In this document: positions 14,028 through 19,340 of the stretch, piece after piece
How the letters are laid out: each line of letters starts with the position of its first letter
Position numbering within the stretch: the stretch's first letter is position 1
IMG/VR virus record: IMGVR_UViG_3300030333_003529
Span: 1 to 23,571 of that record
Length of the DNA stretch: 23,571 nucleotides
DNA from: a virus
Reading direction: 5' to 3' (one strand)
The notes under the pieces: generated by a model
Told to the model about the DNA's origin: nothing
The model's input: only the letters and a program-made list of their open reading frames with translations
The model's database searches: none
Made by a program: the position numbers and the translations under genes

Positions 14028-14275
14028 AAAGGTAAGACTCCTTTAGATGATTGCTTCATGTAATTAAGACGTTGAGCTTCATACTTTAGTCGTTCCTTTA
14101 ATGGTTTAGAAATTAATTTAGGAACAGTTTCCAATTCAATTTCATTCTCTTGGCAGTATGTAACTACTGCTTCTATGTAAGTGATAAGTCCTTCACTCTT
14201 CTGTACCAATCGTTCAATTTCAGCAGAGAACTTGGTGGGAGTTAAAAATTTATCCTCAAGATTTTCTTTAGGCAT
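14024..14275 (-). CDS. 33: Late-transcription co-activator, gp33-like
   Basis: An 83-residue homologue of T4 gp33 (112 residues), which binds the RNA polymerase flap and links the sliding clamp to late promoter activation with gp55. The pattern Thr-Pro-Thr-Lys-Phe-Ser-Ala-Glu-Ile-Glu-Arg-Leu-Val, Tyr-Ile-Glu-Ala-Val-Val, Cys-Gln-Glu-Asn-Glu-Ile-Glu-Leu-Glu-Thr, Leu-Ile-Ser-Lys-Pro-Leu-Lys and Glu-Ala-Gln-Arg-Leu-Asn is typical of cyanophage gp33. A start at 14275 is chosen because AGGGGAAG lies at good spacing and the family begins there; an ATG at 14389 would add an unlikely 38-residue N-terminus buried in the exonuclease gene. The gene overlaps the exonuclease by 8 bases. The late octamers across this window are its predicted targets. 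Confidence 0.75.
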   Translation of the reverse strand: MPKENLEDKFLTPTKFSAEIERLVQKSEGLITYIEAVVTYCQENEIELETVPKLISKPLKERLKYEAQRLNYMKQSSKGVLPL

Positions 14276-14945
14276 GTCTTCCCCTAACAAATTCTTCGAT
14301 ATAGGTTTTAAGTAATTGTAGATAGTCATCAAGATTGTATTTCTGAAACACTTGTACAGACCCATCTTCAACTGCGATAAGTGTGACAATTTTCTTTACC
14401 TCAATACCTGAACGTTCAAGGAACATCGCTGCGTATGCAGTTTCTTGAACAAAGTAATGTTCAATCCAATCTTCCTTCTTTTCTTTAGTAGAGGTTTTAA
14501 AATCGATTACTGCCAACTCACCATCGAACTCAGCAATACAGTCTACTCGACCAGCAAGTCCAAGATAATGGGAGTATAGGAAAGTCTCTAAACAATGAAT
14601 ATTGTTAATACGATTGAGAGTATTCTTAGCTGTCTGGAACATCCTAACAGGTAATGGATTGTTTTCCAAGTACTTGTCTAAGTTCAAGTCACCTTTGATA
14701 TAATCTTCAGCAATACTATGAAATGTAGTTCCTCTTTGTGTTGCCCTAGCAGTAATTCGATTAGCCTCATCTTCACCTACTTTTGTTCTCCAATCTTGGA
14801 AGAACTTTGCGTTCTGGAACGATGTGATTGAGGTAACACTCGGATAGTATTTATCCGCACCAGGAATAGGGTAATACCGAACTCCATCCTTGTTTATGGG
14901 ATCGACTTCAGGATCTTTAAGATTGATATTAACAAACTCAAACAT
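14268..14945 (-). CDS. PD-(D/E)XK exonuclease
   Basis: A 225-residue RecB/Cas4-fold nuclease, common in T4-like cyanophages next to gp32. Visible active-site residues are His76 (Phe-His-Ser-Ile-Ala-Glu), Glu120, Asp135 in Gly-Arg-Val-Asp, Asp148-Phe-Lys150 and the Gln167-x-x-x-Tyr171 motif. The length and layout resemble the MGME1-type single-strand exonucleases. It probably acts in DNA replication, recombination or host DNA degradation. It is the first gene behind a near-consensus sigma-70 promoter whose -35 overlaps the phoH stop, so it is expected to be expressed early or mid infection with gp33 and the DUF1825-like gene. Confidence 0.82.
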   Translation of the reverse strand: MFEFVNINLKDPEVDPINKDGVRYYPIPGADKYYPSVTSITSFQNAKFFQDWRTKVGEDEANRITARATQRGTTFHSIAEDYIKGDLNLDKYLENNPLPVRMFQTAKNTLNRINNIHCLETFLYSHYLGLAGRVDCIAEFDGELAVIDFKTSTKEKKEDWIEHYFVQETAYAAMFLERSGIEVKKIVTLIAVEDGSVQVFQKYNLDDYLQLLKTYIEEFVRGRHA

Positions 14946-14968
14946 TAAAATTTTGCTTTCCAGTATAC

Positions 14969-14997
14969 ATCATAACAAAGACCTACACATATGTCAA
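14969..14997 (-). promoter_or_regulatory. Near-consensus sigma-70 promoter
   Basis: Minus-strand TTGACA (14992-14997), a 17-base spacer and TATGAT (14969-14974), placing a start about 17 bases before the exonuclease ATG. The -35 covers the phoH stop codon. Confidence 0.75.
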
Positions 14998-15782
14998 GAC
15001 ATACCTGCAGGAGTTGTACCGAAATGTGTATACTTAGCGATAAGATATTCTTTAACAAGACCAGACCTAACGATATCATCTAAACCAAATTCTATACAAG
15101 TAAACTGTTTCATGCCCTGTAGAATGGAAATGAAATCAGAAATACCAGAGGTTTCTTTTTCACGTGTAAGATCTGTCTGTGTAATATCACCACAGAACAT
15201 AAGTTTAGAGTCCTCACCTATGCGAGTGATCATAGAATCTAACTCATGGAAATTTAAATTACTAAATTCATCTACTATAATGATAGCATTATCAAGAGTA
15301 ACACCCCTGATAAAAGAAGTAGACCAAAAATCTATTGTGTCTTGTGCTCGTAGATTATCGTACAGCATTTCAAATGAATTATCATCTGGCATACTGAACA
15401 TATACCTTACCATATTTTTGTAAGGGACTTGATAAAGATAGGACTTATCTTCATGATCGCCAGGAAGAAACCCAATTTCACGAGTAGGAACAAGACTCCT
15501 AACAATATAAATTTTTTCGTAGGGAGTAGTTTCATCCAATACTTCCTGTAATGCTAGGTAAAGCATAATAAAAGTCTTACCTGTACCAGCAGCACCATGC
15601 AAGAGCAAGTTCTTACCTGCCTTATACTCATCAAAAGCAATCTTTTGATTATCAGTAAGAGGCTTGATCTCAGTCATGTATGACTTATCAATAGGCTTCT
15701 TTCTCTTCATCATTTTTTTAGACATGGGTTGGAGAGGTGTTCCGTTCCCATTACCGTTAGTTTTCTTTCTCGCTCTTGGCAT
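14994..15782 (-). CDS. phoH: PhoH-like ATPase
   Basis: A 262-residue PhoH-family P-loop ATPase, a phosphate-stress related gene present in most marine T4-like phages; its role in infection is unresolved, with RNA metabolism often suggested. A low-complexity basic N-terminus (residues 1-33, Lys/Arg/Gly/Asn) precedes the PhoH core. Walker A is Gly-Ala-Ala-Gly-Thr-Gly-Lys-Thr at 63-70; Walker B is Ile-Ile-Val-Asp-Glu-Phe-Ser-Asn near 170; Gly-Asp-Ile-Thr-Gln-Thr-Asp follows, as in all PhoH proteins. It overlaps the FmdB-like gene by one base and closes the long leftward operon from glutaredoxin. Confidence 0.92.
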   Translation of the reverse strand: MPRARKKTNGNGNGTPLQPMSKKMMKRKKPIDKSYMTEIKPLTDNQKIAFDEYKAGKNLLLHGAAGTGKTFIMLYLALQEVLDETTPYEKIYIVRSLVPTREIGFLPGDHEDKSYLYQVPYKNMVRYMFSMPDDNSFEMLYDNLRAQDTIDFWSTSFIRGVTLDNAIIIVDEFSNLNFHELDSMITRIGEDSKLMFCGDITQTDLTREKETSGISDFISILQGMKQFTCIEFGLDDIVRSGLVKEYLIAKYTHFGTTPAGMS

Positions 15783-16012
15783 TATGTAAAACGACTCAGG
15801 TTGGCACGAGGATGGTGTTGTTGAACTTTTGACATCACCTCTTTGAATCCATCAGATTGTTTAGGATTTCCATAAACAGCAGAGGTTTTTTGATTACCAA
15901 AATACCTTTCCATATCTGGATTGTCTTCTTTATATTTATCGAGATCTGCTATAGACATAGCAAGCTCAATAACTTCACCTGTCTTCTTATTAATAAAATC
16001 GTACGTAGGCAT
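15782..16012 (-). CDS. FmdB-like small protein lacking its zinc cysteines
   Basis: A 76-residue protein whose start, Met-Pro-Thr-Tyr-Asp-Phe-Ile-Asn-Lys-Lys-Thr-Gly-Glu, resembles FmdB-family regulators (Met-Pro-Thr-Tyr-Glu-Tyr-x-Cys-x-x-Cys-Gly). The two CxxC pairs of a zinc ribbon are absent; there is no Cys at all. The C-terminus, Asp-Gly-Phe-Lys-Glu-Val-Met-Ser-Lys-Val, is typical of the cyanophage proteins next to phoH. It overlaps phoH by one base and lies 12 bases after thyX. Function unknown; a DNA- or protein-binding role is only suggested by the family. Confidence 0.6.
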   Translation of the reverse strand: MPTYDFINKKTGEVIELAMSIADLDKYKEDNPDMERYFGNQKTSAVYGNPKQSDGFKEVMSKVQQHHPRANLSRFT

Positions 16013-16024
16013 AACTGATAGGTT

Positions 16025-16672
16025 CTATTGGGTGTGTACATATCCAAGTGCCTCGGATATAATTGGGAATTGTTCTTTAAAAATATCTTTACATCCTTCT
16101 GCAATATCCATGTGCTCTTTCTGAGTTCCATGTCCACTACGTAAATCTATATAGTGAATCCAAGAACGAATACTACCTGTCATGTATAATTTGGTCGGTG
16201 TAGCAAGAGGTAGTACAAATCTAGCACACTCTTTTGCAATACCTGCATCCAACATCTCTTTATATAATTTCATTCCATTAACAAAATGTCTTTGCATTTT
16301 AATCTCAAAGTCTTGTTGTGTTAATGGATCTATATCATCAATACTATTTTGTCTGTTCTTTGTATCTTGTCTACGTAGTGCTGGTAGTGGTATCTCTTTA
16401 GCTAACAAACTACTATCAGCATACCGTTGAGAGAACTCTTGGTATGTAAATGATCTGTGTCTCAGTATCTGAGCAGCAAGACCTCTAGTAGTTGATATTT
16501 CTACAGTCATATGTGCTTGCTCAAAGACACTCCAGTGTCCGTGTTCAATACAATACTTAAGTAGACCTGCTACCTTAGGATTTTCTTGGTTCTTAGGGTT
16601 AGAGACACGTGCTACATAACCAATAGTTTTCTCTGCATCAGGAGTTACAGAGATCAAAGATACATTATTCAT
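16025..16672 (-). CDS. thyX: Flavin-dependent thymidylate synthase ThyX
   Basis: A 215-residue FAD-dependent thymidylate synthase (methylenetetrahydrofolate + dUMP to dTMP), supplying dTTP for phage DNA synthesis. The signature Arg-His-Arg-x7-Ser occurs at 71-81, followed by Gln-Arg-Tyr; His45-Trp-Ser-Val-Phe-Glu-Gln-Ala and Arg-Ser-Trp-Ile-His-Tyr-Ile-Asp-Leu-Arg near residue 175 are also family motifs. The length is normal for ThyX. It overlaps the upstream membrane protein gene by 8 bases. ThyX is widespread in marine cyanophages. Confidence 0.95.
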   Translation of the reverse strand: MNNVSLISVTPDAEKTIGYVARVSNPKNQENPKVAGLLKYCIEHGHWSVFEQAHMTVEISTTRGLAAQILRHRSFTYQEFSQRYADSSLLAKEIPLPALRRQDTKNRQNSIDDIDPLTQQDFEIKMQRHFVNGMKLYKEMLDAGIAKECARFVLPLATPTKLYMTGSIRSWIHYIDLRSGHGTQKEHMDIAEGCKDIFKEQFPIISEALGYVHTQ

Positions 16673-16907
16673 CAGATGTAAATAAAATACGAGAGATTAC
16701 ATAAAGACCCATAGCCTTTAAATAACCGATTGCTTGTAGTCCAAATAGACCAGGCATCAACCAGTTCCATACTAGCATAAGAATAACAGGATTGAGAAAA
16801 AATCCAACAACTTGTTTGCCATACTTAAGATTTTGCTCTTGCTCTTTAGCATCAGCAAGTTTCTTATCCTCATCCTCTACTTTACGCTTATCAAAATATA
16901 CCGTCAT
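16665..16907 (-). CDS. Small membrane protein with Trp-Asn-Trp-x-Met-Pro motif
   Basis: An 80-residue protein with a highly charged N-terminal helix (residues 6-30, Lys/Glu/Asp-rich) and a C-terminal membrane domain: Asn-Pro-Val-Ile-Leu-Met-Leu-Val-Trp-Asn-Trp-Leu-Met-Pro, Phe-Gly-Leu, Tyr-Leu-Lys-Ala-Met-Gly-Leu, Ser-Arg-Ile-Leu-Phe. This domain pattern also occurs in small bacterial membrane proteins of unknown role. A start at 16907 is preferred over 16970 because its ATG overlaps the upstream stop by ATGA and the extra 21 residues would be Thr/Gln/Lys-rich filler covering the end of the upstream gene. Confidence 0.65.
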   Translation of the reverse strand: MTVYFDKRKVEDEDKKLADAKEQEQNLKYGKQVVGFFLNPVILMLVWNWLMPGLFGLQAIGYLKAMGLYVISRILFTSDE

Positions 16908-17185
16908 CCTTTTTCTTTGTTTGGTTTGTTGGGTTTCTTTGGTGGAGGAGTCTGAGTTGATTGGTTCCATAATTTAGGGTTAATTCTACCTTCTGTTTGC
17001 TGCATATTTTTGAAATCTTTCTTGTACTTATCATAGTACTGATCAAAAATTTCAACTGCACTATTTGTATTTACTATATCATATGCGATTCTTCCTTCAC
17101 GCATATACTCTACAATATATGCAGTATAAGGTAACTTTTTATCTTTTGCTAGATTAGGATCACAATCCTCATGTATCACATTCAT
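16904..17185 (-). CDS. Hypothetical protein, 93 residues
   Basis: Not recognised. Soluble, with a Tyr-rich middle (Asp-Gln-Tyr-Tyr-Asp-Lys-Tyr-Lys-Lys) and a Pro/Lys-rich tail (Thr-Pro-Pro-Pro-Lys-Lys-Pro-Asn-Lys-Pro). The start at 17185 is chosen because it overlaps the previous stop as ATGA and has GGGGTGG upstream; an ATG five codons earlier lies deeper in the neighbour. It is coupled to both neighbours by four-base overlaps in the glutaredoxin-phoH operon. Confidence 0.6.
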   Translation of the reverse strand: MNVIHEDCDPNLAKDKKLPYTAYIVEYMREGRIAYDIVNTNSAVEIFDQYYDKYKKDFKNMQQTEGRINPKLWNQSTQTPPPKKPNKPNKEKG

Positions 17186-17649
17186 GAACGACCACCCCAT
17201 TCTATAGCAGGAAACGCTTGACTTACTACTGCTTTAGTAATACGTTTATACTTTGAGGTAAGTTTACCATCTTTAACTAAACAAAGAAGTTCTGCTTCTT
17301 CTGCTGATAAACCTTCCAGCAATTGAATAAACATAGACTCTCTTTTAGTTGACTTCAAAGTATCTTGTCCACCCTTAAAGAACCTATACAGACCTCTGTA
17401 CTCCTGTTCTAAGCGACTGTGATCAGTCCCTACGGGTGCATCATTAGGTGTATAAGGAACATCACCTTCAGGTAACAAAGAAACTACACTATCATCATAG
17501 TTAATAATTAATAACTGACGTAATGCAGTTGAATTATTATCTCTGAGAATTTTTACCTTCTCGTCTTTTGTTTTAGCATTAGAGACCTTACGTAAGATCT
17601 CACTAATAAGTAACCGTGAGTTACTATTAGAAAGTTGTTGTTTTGGCAT
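17182..17649 (-). CDS. Conserved T4-like phage protein (probably DUF6433)
   Basis: A 155-residue, largely helical protein resembling the family I know as DUF6433 from T4-like and cyanophages: an N-terminal helix pair (Leu-Leu-Ile-Ser-Glu-Ile-Leu, Lys-Thr-Lys-Asp-Glu-Lys-Val), a central Leu-Pro-Glu-Gly-x-Val-Pro-Tyr-x-Pro-Asn-Asp-Ala-Pro, and a C-terminal Phe-Ile-Gln-Leu-Leu-Glu-Gly-Leu-Ser-Ala-Glu-Glu-Ala-Glu-Leu-Leu with Lys-Tyr-Lys-Arg-Ile-Thr. The biochemical role is unknown. It sits mid-operon, overlapping the next gene by ATGA. The family number is from memory and not verified. Confidence 0.55.
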   Translation of the reverse strand: MPKQQLSNSNSRLLISEILRKVSNAKTKDEKVKILRDNNSTALRQLLIINYDDSVVSLLPEGDVPYTPNDAPVGTDHSRLEQEYRGLYRFFKGGQDTLKSTKRESMFIQLLEGLSAEEAELLCLVKDGKLTSKYKRITKAVVSQAFPAIEWGGRS

Positions 17650-17654
17650 AATAA

Positions 17655-17894
17655 TTAGTCCTCATCATCGTCATCATCAGATTGAAATTCAGTCCAGTTG
17701 TTTTGAGTACGAAGATAAATTAGTTCATCATGTATGATGTTACCTTCTTCATCTAACATCTCTGGGTGTGTAACTGACTTGGCATAAGCAGCGTTTTCGA
17801 TATAATCTTCAACGTATCCTTTTGCCAACCATGCTATCACCAGTCCTAAAAGAAAGGCACCGATTACCATTAATACAACTAATGCAATCTCCAT
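17655..17894 (-). CDS. Membrane-anchored protein with HPEM motif and acidic tail
   Basis: A 79-residue protein with one strong N-terminal membrane segment (about residues 3-25, Val/Leu/Ile/Ala-rich), a Thr-His-Pro-Glu-Met-Leu-Asp-Glu-Glu-Gly motif near 43-52, Asp-Glu-Leu-Ile-Tyr-Leu after it, and a C-terminal run of acidic residues. It shares this layout with the 115-residue protein at 11407-11754. The start at 17894 is favoured over 17906 because GGAG lies 6 bases before it. Function unknown; it should sit in an inner or thylakoid membrane with the tail in the cytoplasm. Confidence 0.65.
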   Translation of the reverse strand: MEIALVVLMVIGAFLLGLVIAWLAKGYVEDYIENAAYAKSVTHPEMLDEEGNIIHDELIYLRTQNNWTEFQSDDDDDED

Positions 17895-17914
17895 GTGACT
17901 CTCCATATCTGATT

Positions 17915-18262
17915 TTATTTAGAGAGTTTCTTTCTCCCTGGCTTACGATCTATTTCGTATTGCCTAACATCTTTTAGTATACCATAAAGATAATTTCTTA
18001 TCTTACGTGCTCTAGGTTTTCCTAGATGACCATATGCTTCTCGAATATACTTATGGTCAGCATCACTACCTCCCTTAATATATGCATCGAGATCTGAAAC
18101 TAAAAGAGCAGTAGATCCTGCTGTACTGGACTCAATAAACTCTCTGACTTGTCTACGAGTTGCTTTAATATGCTGAAGATATTGATAACATTTAAACAAA
18201 TACATCTCTTGCTCAAATGCAGCATCAATAGCATGTTCAACTAAATCGTAGAATTCTTCCAT
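17915..18262 (-). CDS. Hypothetical helical protein, 115 residues
   Basis: Not recognised. Helical and soluble, beginning Glu-Glu-Phe-Tyr-Asp-Leu-Val-Glu-His-Ala and ending in a strongly basic stretch (Arg-Lys-Pro-Gly-Arg-Lys-Lys-Leu-Ser-Lys), with a second basic patch (Lys-Pro-Arg-Ala-Arg-Lys-Ile-Arg) near residue 83-90, which might contact nucleic acid. It shares TGATG with the glutaredoxin stop (2-base-frame overlap), so it is translationally coupled to it. Confidence 0.6.
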   Translation of the reverse strand: MEEFYDLVEHAIDAAFEQEMYLFKCYQYLQHIKATRRQVREFIESSTAGSTALLVSDLDAYIKGGSDADHKYIREAYGHLGKPRARKIRNYLYGILKDVRQYEIDRKPGRKKLSK

Positions 18263-18498
18263 CAGATAAGATTGTTTTCTCGCAGGTATTTAACTGTTTC
18301 TGTACATCCACCTAGATTATCACTATTTAAAACAACCTGAGGGAATGTAGAACCTTGACCAAACTGATCATAGAATGCTTCTCTCTGAAAGTCAAGCCCC
18401 AATTTATATTCCCTAAAATTATATCCTTTTCCTTGTAATACTTGTTTAATCTGAGTGCAATAAGGGCAACCGTCCCTTGTATAGACTGTGAAATTCAT
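18262..18498 (-). CDS. grx: Glutaredoxin
   Basis: A 78-residue dithiol glutaredoxin that reduces disulfides with glutathione, most likely feeding ribonucleotide reductase for dNTP supply, as phage NrdC does. The active site Cys11-Pro-Tyr-Cys14, the Thr-Phe-Pro-Gln-Val cis-proline motif (near residue 53) and Gly-Gly-Cys-Thr-Glu-Thr near the C-terminus are all present. It leads the operon that runs to phoH, behind a TTGACA-17-TATACT promoter that is placed directly before the hairpin terminating the previous gene. Confidence 0.93.
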   Translation of the reverse strand: MNFTVYTRDGCPYCTQIKQVLQGKGYNFREYKLGLDFQREAFYDQFGQGSTFPQVVLNSDNLGGCTETVKYLRENNLI

Positions 18499-18518
18499 AG
18501 TAGTTTAAAAAATAAAAA

Positions 18519-18539
18519 GGGTGGGGATAAACCCCACCC
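18519..18539 (-). terminator. Strong terminator after the outer-membrane-like gene
   Basis: Perfect 8-bp stem GGGTGGGG/CCCCACCC (18519-18526 and 18532-18539) with a 5-base loop, followed on the minus strand by TTTTTATTTTTT. A sigma-70 promoter abuts its upstream arm. Confidence 0.8.
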
Positions 18540-18568
18540 AGTATATATTATCTGATTTACTCTGTCAA
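18540..18568 (-). promoter_or_regulatory. Consensus sigma-70 promoter for the glutaredoxin operon
   Basis: Minus-strand TTGACA (18563-18568), 17-base spacer, TATACT (18540-18545). The -35 begins directly after the stop codon of the upstream gene and the -10 ends one base before the terminator stem, so transcription should start near 18533, inside the first arm of the hairpin. Confidence 0.7.
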
Positions 18569-18955
18569 TCAGAATGTGAACTTAGCACCTAACTTAGCAC
18601 CCCAGTTAACGATACCGTCACCTGAAGAATCTTCATCAGTGATGCCTGAAAGCTCACCATAGACTCCTAGAGAATCTGTAGCAGCAACAGTAAGACCTGC
18701 TTTACCAGAGAACTCAGTTTCAGAACCGTCTGTACCGTCAACTGCAGTGAATGCAGGACCGCCTTGGACATAGTAAGAAACTTTCTCAGAAGCAGAACCT
18801 TCATAACCGATTGCTAGATCAGTTGTTGCTCCAGAGTAGTCTCCATCAGGATAAGAGATATTGCTTTCTACATTCACATATGGACCAGCAAAAGCTGCAC
18901 CAGCGAGAAGGAATGGAGATGCTGCTACTGCAGCGATTGTTGATTTAATAGACAT
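18569..18955 (-). CDS. Small secreted outer-membrane-like beta protein
   Basis: A 128-residue exported protein. Residues 1-23 are a Sec signal peptide (Lys near the start, Ala/Val core, Gly-Ala-Ala-Phe-Ala cleavage site). The mature part is acidic, Gly/Ser/Thr-rich and alternates polar and hydrophobic residues as beta strands do, ending Trp-Gly-Ala-Lys-Leu-Gly-Ala-Lys-Phe-Thr-Phe, a C-terminal Phe signal typical of outer-membrane barrels. At about 105 mature residues it would form only a small barrel. The start at 18955 is chosen because the signal peptide begins there; an in-frame ATG at 19018 would bury it behind 21 residues. It has a perfect TATAAATA promoter and a roughly 110-base leader with nested hairpins. 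Function in infection is unknown. Confidence 0.7.
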   Translation of the reverse strand: MSIKSTIAAVAASPFLLAGAAFAGPYVNVESNISYPDGDYSGATTDLAIGYEGSASEKVSYYVQGGPAFTAVDGTDGSETEFSGKAGLTVAATDSLGVYGELSGITDEDSSGDGIVNWGAKLGAKFTF

Positions 18956-18991
18956 GATTGTGTTTAAGTGTCTCGCAAGGATACAAAAAGA

Positions 18992-19044
18992 CCCTGCGGA
19001 TGATAGAACCCTCGACATGGGTTCATATTACATTCGACGCAGGG
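18992..19044 (-). promoter_or_regulatory. Nested hairpin in the 5' leader of the outer-membrane-like gene
   Basis: Outer stem CCCTGCG/CGCAGGG (19038-19044 with 18992-18998; 7 perfect pairs) encloses an inner stem GAACCC/GGGTTC (19019-19024 with 19006-19011; 6 perfect pairs) with a 7-base loop. It lies between the late promoter and the ATG. Its role could be mRNA stability or translational control. Confidence 0.55.
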
Positions 19045-19076
19045 GCACGATAGTTTCGATTCCTGTGTTGAAGAAG

Positions 19077-19084
19077 TATTTATA
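19077..19084 (-). promoter_or_regulatory. Late promoter octamer TATAAATA
   Basis: Exact minus-strand match to the T4 late core, 23 bases after the stop of the upstream 77-residue gene and 121 bases before the ATG of the outer-membrane-like gene. Confidence 0.65.
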
Positions 19085-19106
19085 ATAACATATCTTTACA
19101 TTTCTG

Positions 19107-19340
19107 TCAAGGGTGTTCGGATTTCTCTAGTTTCTCCATGATCTCATCGTATCTTTTCTGCTCATAGATCAACTTAGAATGGAGTTCCTCCTTCTCTTTC
19201 ATAAATTTCTCCTCATCATACTCAGGGAGTATCATTACATCATTAGGATCTACAAGAGAATCGAATTCAATATCAACATCACCAACAACCTCTCTTAGTT
19301 GTTTAGTTAAATCTTCTTTCTTTAGTTTAGGTAGTTTCAT
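19107..19340 (-). CDS. Small charged coiled-coil-like protein, 77 residues
   Basis: Not recognised. Almost half the residues are charged (Lys/Glu/Asp); residues 44-75 are predicted to form a long helix or coiled coil (Lys-Glu-Lys-Glu-Glu-Leu-His...Ile-Met-Glu-Lys-Leu-Glu-Lys). There is no membrane segment or signal peptide. It overlaps the end of the 588-residue structural gene by 14 bases, so it is probably its co-expressed partner, perhaps a chaperone or small structural protein (inference from context only). Confidence 0.6.
   Translation of the reverse strand: MKLPKLKKEDLTKQLREVVGDVDIEFDSLVDPNDVMILPEYDEEKFMKEKEELHSKLIYEQKRYDEIMEKLEKSEHP

Noticed and set aside
14276-14389. Longer N-terminus for the gp33-like protein starting at 14389
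   Set aside because: It lies wholly within the exonuclease coding region, and the ATG at 14275 has a good AGGGGAAG site and matches the expected family start.
14890-15423. Plus-strand open frame of 177 codons opposite phoH
   Set aside because: phoH on the other strand has full family motifs; this frame has low-quality composition and crosses the sigma-70 promoter.
18956-19018. Upstream in-frame ATG for the outer-membrane-like protein
   Set aside because: It would place 21 residues before a clean signal peptide, and the ATG lies in the loop of the leader hairpin.
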